From an uncultured Rhodospirillaceae bacterium (GTDB lineage: Bacteria; Pseudomonadota; Alphaproteobacteria; Rhodospirillales; Rhodospirillaceae): 64,000 nt of DNA. The translations under genes were made by a program, and so were the position numbers. Positions 1-7,322 of this stretch are shown piece by piece; the stretch's first letter is position 1; each line of letters opens with the position of its first letter. The stretch is taken from assembly GCA_943787205.1 (NCBI GenBank), contig CALSLN010000001.1, positions 248,001 through 312,000 of the forward strand, in the 5' to 3' direction. Under the pieces are notes generated by a model. That model did not search any database. It was given only the letters and a program-made list of their open reading frames with translations, and was not told where the DNA came from.

Positions 1-271
1 CGCCTCTGAACAAACGCCGTATCAATTGCTCTCTATTCTCGCGCCGCTCGTTCCATGTCGGTTCGTCTGGCTCCCAGTTTTCAATGTCAGCGCGGCTCAC
101 CGTGCCTTTTTCATCGAGAACGCGCTCAATGGTATCGAAGCGGTCCGTTAGAACAGAGACCTCCGTCGCCAGAGCAATAATCATGGAATGCATTTGATCC
201 ATATTAGGATCGTCAAAATACTGTGGCCGCTTTCCCTTGGAGGGGCGCGGTGTCGCAATTTTATCAGTCAT
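1..271 (-). CDS. Small coiled-coil protein, partial (C-terminus beyond window)
   Basis: The reading frame starts at the ATG complementary to 269-271 and runs off the left edge, giving about 90 residues. It opens with a basic stretch (PRPSKGKRPQYFDD), then a heptad-like helix (MDQMHSMIIALATEVSVLTD) and an acidic, tryptophan-containing segment (NWEPDEPTWNERREN). The order and spacing match the complete 120-residue protein at 54957-55319 (KGRRPFF, then SMITALVGEMSVLKDR, then a proline/acidic region), so the two are paralogues. It lies 14 bases after the methyltransferase at 286-1467 on the same strand and is probably co-transcribed. I do not recognise the family. A short coiled coil beside an enzyme could be a partner or scaffold subunit; this is inference. 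Confidence 0.75.
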   Translation of the reverse strand, partial: MTDKIATPRPSKGKRPQYFDDPNMDQMHSMIIALATEVSVLTDRFDTIERVLDEKGTVSRADIENWEPDEPTWNERRENREQLIRRLFRG

Positions 272-285
272 TGATCAATCGTCTA

Positions 286-1467
286 TTAGGCGCGCTTGGT
301 CACATGGACGTACCATGCTTTTCCACCGCCCCGGGTTGAGCCCATGAATTTTTTATTTTGCACTTCGACTGCACCAGTCAACTGATTGGCTTCGGCGATG
401 CCGGGTCCGGTGCCAGACCAGTAATCCTCAGGGCTAAATCCGGCTTTGTCGGCAACTTCCGCGAAGTCTAGTTCGTGAACAGTGCCCCAGAAGGGCTCAT
501 TGTTATTGTAGGTATCCCAGTCTCGAATGAATTGTGTCCAAGGGTCTTCTCCCTCGTATGGAGGAAGTTCTGACATGAGGAACACACCGCCCGGTTTAAG
601 AACGCGATGCACTTCTTTAAAGACGTTGTAAACCGCGCTGCGTGACATCTCATGGAATGAGGCTGGGCAGTTAACGAAGTCAAAACTGTTGTCTTCAAAG
701 TTTAAGTCTTCGCCACTCATTTGATGAAAGTGGATTGGGACACCAAGGCTCTCCGCTCGCGCGTGACCGTAACGTAAAACGGCAGCGCCGACGTCAATGG
801 CGTGCATCTCCGCATTAGGGAAGCCCATTTTCAAACCGGTCGTTGAGCCACCGGCGGTGCATCCAATCTCTAGGATTTTTTGCGGCTTCAGGTCGGGGAA
901 GCAGCGGGCGAACATCATTGCTGTTGCTTTGCCTATGCCGTCCATGCGGGGACCAAATAGGCCCTGCGTGTAGATAAACGCGCCTTTGTCGTAGAGCGCT
1001 CCCGCTGTGACGTCGTCCTTGCACAGATCACCAGAATATCCGCCCGGCATGCAGTGATGATCATTCTCGGCAACGTAGGATGGGATAACAAAGTCGGGAT
1101 CGAGATGGAGGGACCCGATGGTGTCACCCTCGCGAATGGTCTTCGCTGTTTCGATCAAGTCAGGCAGTTGGCGCTGAATCGTATCGTCGACCGAATTCCA
1201 CATCATTTCTTGCACAGTGCGCTGGAATGAGCTGGTCATCTGGTAGTAAGGGTCGGCGACCATTGCCTTGCGAATTTCGTGACGGGTTTCTGGGTCTCGG
1301 CCTTTTTCGGCACGAATACGCGGCAGAACACGACGTTGGTACGCCGCCGCATTACCCGGCGTTATTTCGTTGAGAACATGCTTGCCGAGTTGGTTCAAAA
1401 AATCTTGCCGGGCTTGCTCGCTTAAAGATGATTGCGGCAGTACGGCGTGACGCTCTTGCTGAAGCAT
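286..1467 (-). CDS. Class I SAM-dependent methyltransferase with unusual N-terminal region
   Basis: A 393-residue protein. SAM-binding motif I (ILEIGCTAGGS) is near residue 198, followed by HAIDVGAAVLRYGHARA as the acidic strand-2 motif and VLKPGGVFLMSE typical of methyltransferase type 11/25 folds. The first ~190 residues match no fold I know and include IQRQLPDLIETAK. The protein at 53718-54890 shares the whole architecture, including that segment, NNNEPFWGTV and the tail. I chose the ATG at 1467 because GGAGGACAGC precedes it and the length then matches the paralogue (390 aa); the frame is open upstream to 1791 but that part has no coding look. Substrate unknown. The pairing with a small coiled-coil gene is seen at both loci. 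Confidence 0.85.
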   Translation of the reverse strand: MLQQERHAVLPQSSLSEQARQDFLNQLGKHVLNEITPGNAAAYQRRVLPRIRAEKGRDPETRHEIRKAMVADPYYQMTSSFQRTVQEMMWNSVDDTIQRQLPDLIETAKTIREGDTIGSLHLDPDFVIPSYVAENDHHCMPGGYSGDLCKDDVTAGALYDKGAFIYTQGLFGPRMDGIGKATAMMFARCFPDLKPQKILEIGCTAGGSTTGLKMGFPNAEMHAIDVGAAVLRYGHARAESLGVPIHFHQMSGEDLNFEDNSFDFVNCPASFHEMSRSAVYNVFKEVHRVLKPGGVFLMSELPPYEGEDPWTQFIRDWDTYNNNEPFWGTVHELDFAEVADKAGFSPEDYWSGTGPGIAEANQLTGAVEVQNKKFMGSTRGGGKAWYVHVTKRA

Positions 1468-1539
1468 GCTGTCCTCCAGAGGTTTACAGTCCTTTACACT
1501 ACTACCGCGCAATCCCGTTGGCAAAGCGCCTGGGTGCGC

Positions 1540-1607
1540 CGACTCGGCCCAGGTCTGGTCCGAGGTTTTGAGCCGTTTCAAACACAACGCGTTGTGCCGC
1601 CGAGTCG
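1540..1607. promoter_or_regulatory. Inverted repeats in divergent promoter region
   Basis: The 282 bases between the methyltransferase start (1467) and the cupin start (about 1750) hold no convincing gene. They contain a perfect 14-base palindrome, CACAACGCGTTGTG, at 1583-1596. They also hold a 9-base inverted repeat, CGACTCGGC at 1540-1548 and GCCGAGTCG at 1599-1607, which encloses the palindrome. The divergent gene orientation makes an operator or shared promoter plausible. No cognate regulator is encoded nearby. Confidence 0.4.
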
Positions 1608-1749
1608 TCACAACTGATAGGCGGTCTGCGACTCGTCGTGACAGGTGCAAGCGGCTTTCTTTACAAAAATATACACGGCGGTTCTTGATCGCGCAGGTGA
1701 CGGTAATACGATTTTTAACAATATAAACGGCCTTCTGGGGGTAAGGGTT

Positions 1750-2335
1750 TTGGTCTTCGATCTCAATAGATTTGTTAGGGACTGCGAACAAGCGGGTGGT
1801 GAACTCAATTGCGCTGACTATGTCACGGCGCGCCTTCGCTATGAGTTAAGCGCGCCTGTCTCCATGGCAGCGGCGCTACCGCACTACAGTGATGAAGAGA
1901 TTTGCCTTCACGCAGACGACAACATCACCGTTTTTCTAATTCAATTGAGTCCCAACCTTCGGTACCCCCCCGCACAATCACAATATGGCGACAACGATAG
2001 CTCTATGCAGCGGGACGGAGTCGGCGGCCTACTTTAAATTACGACAGGGCAAGCCGGTCGCAACTGTCACCCGAACCTATACGGCGGGAGACATCGTGTT
2101 TTTGCCGGCGGATGCGATTCACGCTGTCGGAAATCCAGGTGTAGAGCGATCTGTTGCTCTTCACGTTTACTATGGCAATTTGCCAGCGATGAAGCGCAAT
2201 TTGTGGGATACGGACAGCGGTGAAACGTTACCCTTCACCGATGAGAATTACTTCCGTTTGGCGCAACCGTTAGACCCAGCCAAGTCCTATGTGCCGCCAG
2301 AGCAAACCCAATGGGCTGAAAGAGCCTCTGCGTAA
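1750..2335 (+). pseudogene. Cupin, cysteine-dioxygenase-like, frameshifted in a C7 run
   Basis: Two overlapping frames together encode one cupin of about 194 residues. The first part runs through LHADDNITVFLIQLSPNLRYPP and the second continues ATTIALCSGTESAAYFKLRQ to VALHVYYGNL. The break is at seven C residues, 1965-1971. Reading six C instead of seven gives YPPHNHNMATTIALCSG, restoring the HxH metal-ligand motif expected in cysteine dioxygenase-type cupins; with seven C the frame reads YPPAQSQYGD and soon stops. The start is uncertain: a TTG at 1750 preceded by GTAAGGG gives the usual family N-terminus (MVFDLNRFVRDC). The gene is either truly inactivated or carries a consensus error. If intact it would oxidise a thiol or act on a small carboxylate with bound iron. 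Confidence 0.75.
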
Positions 2336-2339
2336 GGCT

Positions 2340-3551
2340 TTAGGCTAGGGCGTTCGCACGCTCAAGCGAGTCCATCAGAGACGATTCCCTGAGAAATTTA
2401 TGCACGGCCTTTTTATCATTGATGGTCGCTTGCATGCCTTTGAGCGTTTCTAGTCGCCGACCGTGGTCTTTTTCGCGATGCCGTTTGTGGTTGGCATCAG
2501 ACGTCTTTTGGATGTCGGCACTGGCTGCGTGATGTCGCTGCCGGGCATAGAGGTCGAGCAGGGCATCTTCACCGCCCCCCCAGACCTTGATCAACTTGTC
2601 TGTCAGATTAAAGGCGTCGTGAACGCCACCGTTCATACCAAAGCCTCCGGACGGGCTGTTGAGGTGGGCTGCATCGCCCGCCAGGAGTATGCGACCAACT
2701 CGCATCTTTTCGACCAGTCGACGGTGAACGCTATACAGCCGCGCTGTAATGATCTCGAATGGGCCGCCATTCGGCACGATACGGGCCAACCGACCCTGGA
2801 TCTCGTCATCTGCTAAAGCTGCCGCATCGTCCATGTCAGGCGACGGAGAATAGCCGACGCGCCACATATCTTTGGTGTGAAACATGCTGAAAGACCATCC
2901 GTTGGCCCAGAAATAGTTGACCCCACAGAGATCAGCGATGTGTTCCTCAAAAGCAAAGGGCGTGCCAATAGAAATGGAGACGGTCGGGTAGGTTTCTCCC
3001 TCGAATCCTAAGCCGAGGCCCTTGCGCACAACACTGCTCGCGCCATCGGCGCCGATCAGCCAGCGGCCGTGAAGAGTGGTCTTCTCGCCGTCAATTTCTG
3101 CGTCAACGGTCACCCCGTCTTCATCTTGACGAACGCGCAAGGCTTTCGCGTTGAAGAGCAAGGCGCCGGGAAGTTCGGCGTCGAGCATCTTGGCGGCTTC
3201 TTTTACTAAGTGCAGCTGTTCGCATTGTAGCCGGTAGGGGTGGTTCGTCTCATTCGCCAACACGCCCAAGTCAAAAACGGCCCGCTCGCCTGTTTCAAAC
3301 ATGCCGTACTGCCATGTCCGGGCTGGTCGACCCAATGCAACCAGGCGCTCGCCTAGACCCAACTCATCCAAAAGATCAACGGTTGGGGGGTGAAAGGTCG
3401 ACGCCCGTGGTTCCGCGTGAGGTTCTCCCGCTGCTTCCAGCACGACAACCGGGATGCCTGCCCGCACCAGCCGGAGGGCCGCAACGAGTCCAACAGGTCC
3501 AGCACCGACAATGATAACGCGGTCGTGATTTGCAGCGTCTAAATCTTCCAA
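2340..3551 (-). CDS. FAD-dependent aromatic monooxygenase
   Basis: A 403-residue flavoprotein hydroxylase of the PheA/TfdB/UbiH-like class. The N-terminal Rossmann motif GAGPVG is at residues 16-21, followed by VVVLEA ending the second strand. The internal DG motif appears as GRWLIGADGASSVVRK, and the second FAD motif as RILLAGDAAHLNSPSGGFGM. The family uses NAD(P)H and oxygen to hydroxylate phenols or related rings. It is slightly shorter than many members (500 or more), lacking the C-terminal thioredoxin-like domain. It converges on the cupin, with stop codons four bases apart. The substrate cannot be read from sequence. Confidence 0.88.
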   Translation of the reverse strand: MEDLDAANHDRVIIVGAGPVGLVAALRLVRAGIPVVVLEAAGEPHAEPRASTFHPPTVDLLDELGLGERLVALGRPARTWQYGMFETGERAVFDLGVLANETNHPYRLQCEQLHLVKEAAKMLDAELPGALLFNAKALRVRQDEDGVTVDAEIDGEKTTLHGRWLIGADGASSVVRKGLGLGFEGETYPTVSISIGTPFAFEEHIADLCGVNYFWANGWSFSMFHTKDMWRVGYSPSPDMDDAAALADDEIQGRLARIVPNGGPFEIITARLYSVHRRLVEKMRVGRILLAGDAAHLNSPSGGFGMNGGVHDAFNLTDKLIKVWGGGEDALLDLYARQRHHAASADIQKTSDANHKRHREKDHGRRLETLKGMQATINDKKAVHKFLRESSLMDSLERANALA

Positions 3552-3591
3552 GAGTTTCTTATCTCCCTATACCTCGCCCACGACTCTGTGA

Positions 3592-4866
3592 ATGACGGTT
3601 AGCGGACAATGTCAAAATATTATGAGATACTCTACCAAAGTTTGTTGGCTCAAGATGTATGGAAGCTCCGTCGTGCTTTTTGCTCGTTTTCTAAAACCGC
3701 TTATGAAGCGCGGAACCTTAGTCATTATTGATCACAAGGGTGTCCGTCATGATGTTGGGACTGGGTCTGACCCAAAGGTCACGGTGACTTTTCATGACCC
3801 GCAACTCGGGACCAAGCTCTTCATTAATCCTGCACTCTATGCCGGCGAAGGGTATATGGACGGCACGCTCACAATTGAAGACGGTGACCTGTTCGACATG
3901 CTCGATTTGGTGATGTCTAATATACGTGCAACGCACGGCCATTGGGCTGCGCGCATGCTGAAATCGATTGAGCGTTTTGGTGGTTTGCTGCGGACTTACA
4001 ATCCTGTGTCTCGATCCGCGAATAATGTCGCCCACCACTATGATTTGTCCTCCACCCTGTACGAGCGATTCCTCGATGAGGATATGCAGTACTCGATGGC
4101 GTACTACAAATCCCACAACGACACTTTGGAGCAGGCGCAGCGTCAAAAAGTGGATCATGTCGCGGCCAAGCTTCGCCTTTAGCCCGGCATGACAGTGCTT
4201 GACGTGGGTTGCGGTTGGGGTGGCTTAGGGCTGGGTCTGCATGAGCGGTATGGCGTCAATGTCACTGGTATCAGCTTGTCGGAAGAGCAGCTGAAAGTCG
4301 CCAATCGCCGCGCTCAAGAGGCTGGCGTTACAGAGTCGGTGCAGTTTCTGTATCAGGATTATCGCGAGGTTGAGGGCACATTTGACCGCATTGTTTCGGT
4401 CGGCATGTTCGAACACGTTGGTCTGCCGATGTACGGCACATTCTTTAAAACCATGCGTGAGCGCTTGGCCGACGATGGGGTTGCGGTGTTGCATACTATT
4501 GGTCGCGCCGATGGCCCTGGTGCCTCTGATTCTTGGACTTTGAAATATATCTTCCCCGGCGGATACGCGCCGGCTTTGTCGGAAATCGTGCCGCATGTTG
4601 AAAGGGCTGGATTCTACATCACCGATGTTGAAACTCTGCGTCTCCACTACGCTTACACATTGCGGGAGTGGCGACGTCGGTTTATGGAACACCGCGACGA
4701 AATGGAAAAAATATATGACGCGCGCTTTTGCCGCATGTGGGAGTTCTTTTTAGCCAGCGCGGAGTCTAGTTTTCATCACGCTTACCACGTTAATTTTCAC
4801 ATTCAGATGAGCCCCGACCTTGAGGCTTTGCCGCTGACTCGGGATTACATGTACGCGGGCGCGTAA
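3592..4866 (+). pseudogene. cfa: Cyclopropane-fatty-acyl-phospholipid synthase interrupted by in-frame TAG
   Basis: One continuous frame encodes a Cfa-type methyltransferase, but a TAG at 4180-4182 splits it. Before the stop are the family N-terminal region (LKRGTL-like KRGTLVIIDHKG), YDLSSTLYERFLDEDMQYS and AQRQKVDHVAAKLRL. After it, in the same frame, come PGMTVLDVGCGWGGLGLG (SAM motif I), GMFEHVG and the conserved C-terminal part. Homologues usually have a Glu, Lys or Gln between Leu and Pro-Gly here, so a single base change (for example GAG to TAG) explains the stop. Several ATGs are possible at the N-terminus; 3655 (MYGSSVVLF) fits homologues best, while 3592 is the longest. Without readthrough the C-terminal catalytic part is lost, since the ATG at 4189 has no ribosome site. 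The enzyme would methylenate unsaturated phospholipid acyl chains at the inner membrane. Confidence 0.82.
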
Positions 4867-4872
4867 GAGATA

Positions 4873-5736
4873 TTACTTCGCGCTGAAAATGAGCAAGGTT
4901 CCACAGGCATCCGTGGGGTTGACCCACAAGTCGCCATTTTCGTGGTCGTGCACCGTTACGCCCGCCTCTTTGATAGCGGCACGTGTCGTCTCTAAATTCT
5001 CGACGCGCATCGTAAAGCCCGCGAACGCTGGGCTTGTCATGTCGTCGAAGATGCCAAATTGATCGGCTAACTCCTTCGGATTTAAGAAGCTCAGCGTCTG
5101 ATGGCCGAACGATAGGCTGTGCGGTGTACGTCCCGTGACGCCTGGGTAAGCCTCAAATCGTTTTAACGACTCTGCCGGACTGTCACTTAATATCGTTACA
5201 CCAGTGACTCCGAGGGCGCCATTTGGGTGGCCGTTCTCTGGTGGCTGAAATACGAGCTCTGGGGTGATCTGTTCAACCAAACAAACGAAGCCTTCGTTTC
5301 CCAGCGCATCCGGTGCTTTAAACCATTTAAACGCCGCGTCGCCATGATGCGTGCCGTAGGTTACATGGCGGCCTGCATCCTGCACCGCGGGAACGTCTAG
5401 GCCATGGGACTCCAGCGCGGAATGACTCGCCACGGCGTCATCGCTTCCCAGCGCCAGAATGTGAAGGCCTTTACGCCGTTTGAGCCAGGGTGCGAGATGG
5501 TGGGCCGGGTCTGTGCTCGTGACCCCTGACAACTCGACATAACTGTCTGCAAAGATGAGGTGCGCCGAGTCTTGCCCTAGGGGCGTCGGTTGCCCATCGA
5601 CCATGCCCATCAGCGGCACTGGCTCCGTCGGTGAGAAACCGAGGCGCACGTATGCGTCAATCATGATGGTGATATCGCGCCCAACCACACCGAGGTGGTC
5701 AATCGCTGCGCTTTGAAATTGTGGGGCCGACTTCAT
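4873..5736 (-). CDS. VOC (glyoxalase/bleomycin-resistance fold) protein
   Basis: A 287-residue protein with two vicinal-oxygen-chelate modules. The first begins AAIDHLGVVGRDITIMIDAY and the second near VTGVTILSDSPAESLKRFEAY. The internal SYVELSGVTSTDPAHHLAPW and the C-terminal WVNPTDACGTLLIFS resemble the Glyoxalase_3-like group. These proteins bind a metal and catalyse isomerisation, epimerisation or ring cleavage; the substrate is not evident. It converges on the broken cfa gene with 6 bases between stops and diverges from the OsmC-like gene. Confidence 0.75.
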   Translation of the reverse strand: MKSAPQFQSAAIDHLGVVGRDITIMIDAYVRLGFSPTEPVPLMGMVDGQPTPLGQDSAHLIFADSYVELSGVTSTDPAHHLAPWLKRRKGLHILALGSDDAVASHSALESHGLDVPAVQDAGRHVTYGTHHGDAAFKWFKAPDALGNEGFVCLVEQITPELVFQPPENGHPNGALGVTGVTILSDSPAESLKRFEAYPGVTGRTPHSLSFGHQTLSFLNPKELADQFGIFDDMTSPAFAGFTMRVENLETTRAAIKEAGVTVHDHENGDLWVNPTDACGTLLIFSAK

Positions 5737-5773
5737 GGATGATAGGTGCCATACTTATCCCAGTGTTGGGAAG

Positions 5774-5794
5774 CCCGTTCGTTAGAGTAACGGG
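5774..5794. promoter_or_regulatory. Short inverted repeat between divergent genes
   Basis: CCCGTT at 5774-5779 and AACGGG at 5789-5794 form a 6-base inverted repeat with a 9-base spacer in the 80-base divergent region before the OsmC-like gene. It may be an operator; arms this short can occur by chance. Confidence 0.25.
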
Positions 5795-5816
5795 TCACAA
5801 ATGAGGGAGCGCAGAC

Positions 5817-6434
5817 ATGAAAACCGACGTTCGATATCCTGACTACATTGGCATTTCCGATGTTAGTTCTCAGTCCTTTGAGCAAATGCGGGTTGAAGGG
5901 TATTTCGATGGTCAGACATCGATCATGTACGACGAGCCAGAAGGGTTTGATATTGGGGACCCGCCTGATTTGCAGGGTCGGTCACGTGGGTGGAGCCCCG
6001 TTCACGCGCAACTTTCAGCCTTAGCGGCCTGCACGTCCATAACTGTGCGGGTGGTCGCGCGAGACCAAGGTTTCAAATACGCCGGCATCCGCACAGACGT
6101 TCGATCCCTGATCGATATTAGGGGGTTCTTTTTTGATCTGCATCTGCAGCCTCAGTACGAGCAGCTCAATTTTGATCTCTACGTTGATAGCAAAGAAAAA
6201 GTTGAACGGGTTAAGGAGCTGGCCCGTGAAACCGATCGCCGCTGTCCGCAAATTGGCCTTTTCCGCATGGCGAAAATTCCAATGGTCATGAGTTGGTATC
6301 GCGAAGGCGGCAAGAAGCCTCTGTTTGAAGAGCGTTTTCATATGGGGCGAGCTGCAACGCCAGAAGACAAGCTGGTCGAGAAACAAAAGAAAATAGAAGC
6401 CCGTGAGGCGAAGGCAGCCAAAAAGAAGAAGTAG
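5817..6434 (+). CDS. OsmC-like peroxidase-family protein
   Basis: A 205-residue OsmC/Ohr-like protein. The two cysteines expected in the family are present: Cys72 in LAACTSITVRV, preceded by the usual SPVHAQLSAL helix, and Cys143 in DRRCPQIGLF. In the family these reduce organic hydroperoxides through a thiol cycle. The C-terminal ~25 residues are a lysine/glutamate-rich tail absent from most relatives. The start is supported by AGGGAG seven bases upstream. It could be an OsmC relative of non-peroxidase function, since the core (GFFFDLHLQPQYEQLNFDLY) is divergent. Confidence 0.75.
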   Translation: MKTDVRYPDYIGISDVSSQSFEQMRVEGYFDGQTSIMYDEPEGFDIGDPPDLQGRSRGWSPVHAQLSALAACTSITVRVVARDQGFKYAGIRTDVRSLIDIRGFFFDLHLQPQYEQLNFDLYVDSKEKVERVKELARETDRRCPQIGLFRMAKIPMVMSWYREGGKKPLFEERFHMGRAATPEDKLVEKQKKIEAREAKAAKKKK

Positions 6435-6513
6435 ACTCACCTACACTTTATGGCGATTTTCTGTGCCGTGATGTAGAACTTGGCTACCAAGAATGACCGC
6501 GAAGAGAGACGTT

Positions 6514-7296
6514 ATGTCTGGCGATGCAATTTACCTCGATAAGTCTGGCCCGCATGCTGTGCTGCGTCTCAATCGGCCTGAAAAACGCAATGCGCTGAAT
6601 CTCGATATGTGGCGGCGCATGATTGATCTGTTGGCTGAGGCGGAAGCTGATCCAGATGTGCGCCTTCTTATCGTTGCCGGCGAAGGGCGGGCTTTTGCCG
6701 CTGGCGCTGACATCGACGAAATGAAGGCTGTGTTTGAAAGCCCAGAAACGGCTACGACCATTGCAGAGGTCACGTATGAGTCTCAAAAGGCGTTGCACCG
6801 CTTCCCTAAGCCCACGATTGCGATGATTCGTGGGGCTTGCGTGGGTGGCGGGTGCGGCATTGCCCTGTGTTGCGATCTTCGTTTTGCCGATAGCAGTGCG
6901 AAAATTGGTATTACGCCTGGCAAGCTCGGGCTGATTTATAGTCTCGCGGATACCAAGCGCTTGGTTGATGCGGTTGGTGCCTCCACGGCAAAGGATATTC
7001 TTTATACGGGCCGCATCATCGGCGCAGATGAAGCACACAAGCTTGGGCTTCTTGATCGGCTCGTCGAAGAGGGTGAGCTGGAATCCGAAGTGCAAACCTT
7101 TGCGGATCAGATTTGCGCCGCGTCGCAATTCTCAGCCGAATCGACCAAAAAGATCGCCCACATGATTCTTGATGGTGTGGGTGATGATACCTCCGACACA
7201 CGCGACCTTTTCGTCGACGCTTTTTCTGGTGAAGACTTCCGCGAAGGGTTTGAAGCATTTACTGAAAAACGAACCCCCGACTTCAGCAAACGCTGA
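6514..7296 (+). CDS. Enoyl-CoA hydratase/isomerase
   Basis: A crotonase-fold protein of 260 residues. The CoA-binding and oxyanion-hole segments are clear: LNRPEKRNALNLDMW, AFAAGADIDEMK and IRGACVGGGCGIALCCDLRF. In the family this fold hydrates or isomerises 2-enoyl-CoA esters. I place the start at 6514 (MSGDAIYLDK), preceded by GAGAGACGTT; an in-frame ATG at 6493 has no ribosome site. It precedes the 851-residue fusion gene by 26 bases on the same strand and may be co-transcribed. The exact substrate is unknown. Confidence 0.88.
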   Translation: MSGDAIYLDKSGPHAVLRLNRPEKRNALNLDMWRRMIDLLAEAEADPDVRLLIVAGEGRAFAAGADIDEMKAVFESPETATTIAEVTYESQKALHRFPKPTIAMIRGACVGGGCGIALCCDLRFADSSAKIGITPGKLGLIYSLADTKRLVDAVGASTAKDILYTGRIIGADEAHKLGLLDRLVEEGELESEVQTFADQICAASQFSAESTKKIAHMILDGVGDDTSDTRDLFVDAFSGEDFREGFEAFTEKRTPDFSKR

Positions 7297-7322
7297 AGCG
7301 ACGGGCTGCACCAGAGGCGCTT

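Noticed and set aside
1468-1791. N-terminal extension of the methyltransferase (up to 108 extra residues)
   Set aside because: A strong ribosome site (GGAGG) lies before the ATG at 1467 and the paralogue has the shorter length; the extension is Arg/Cys-rich and looks non-coding.
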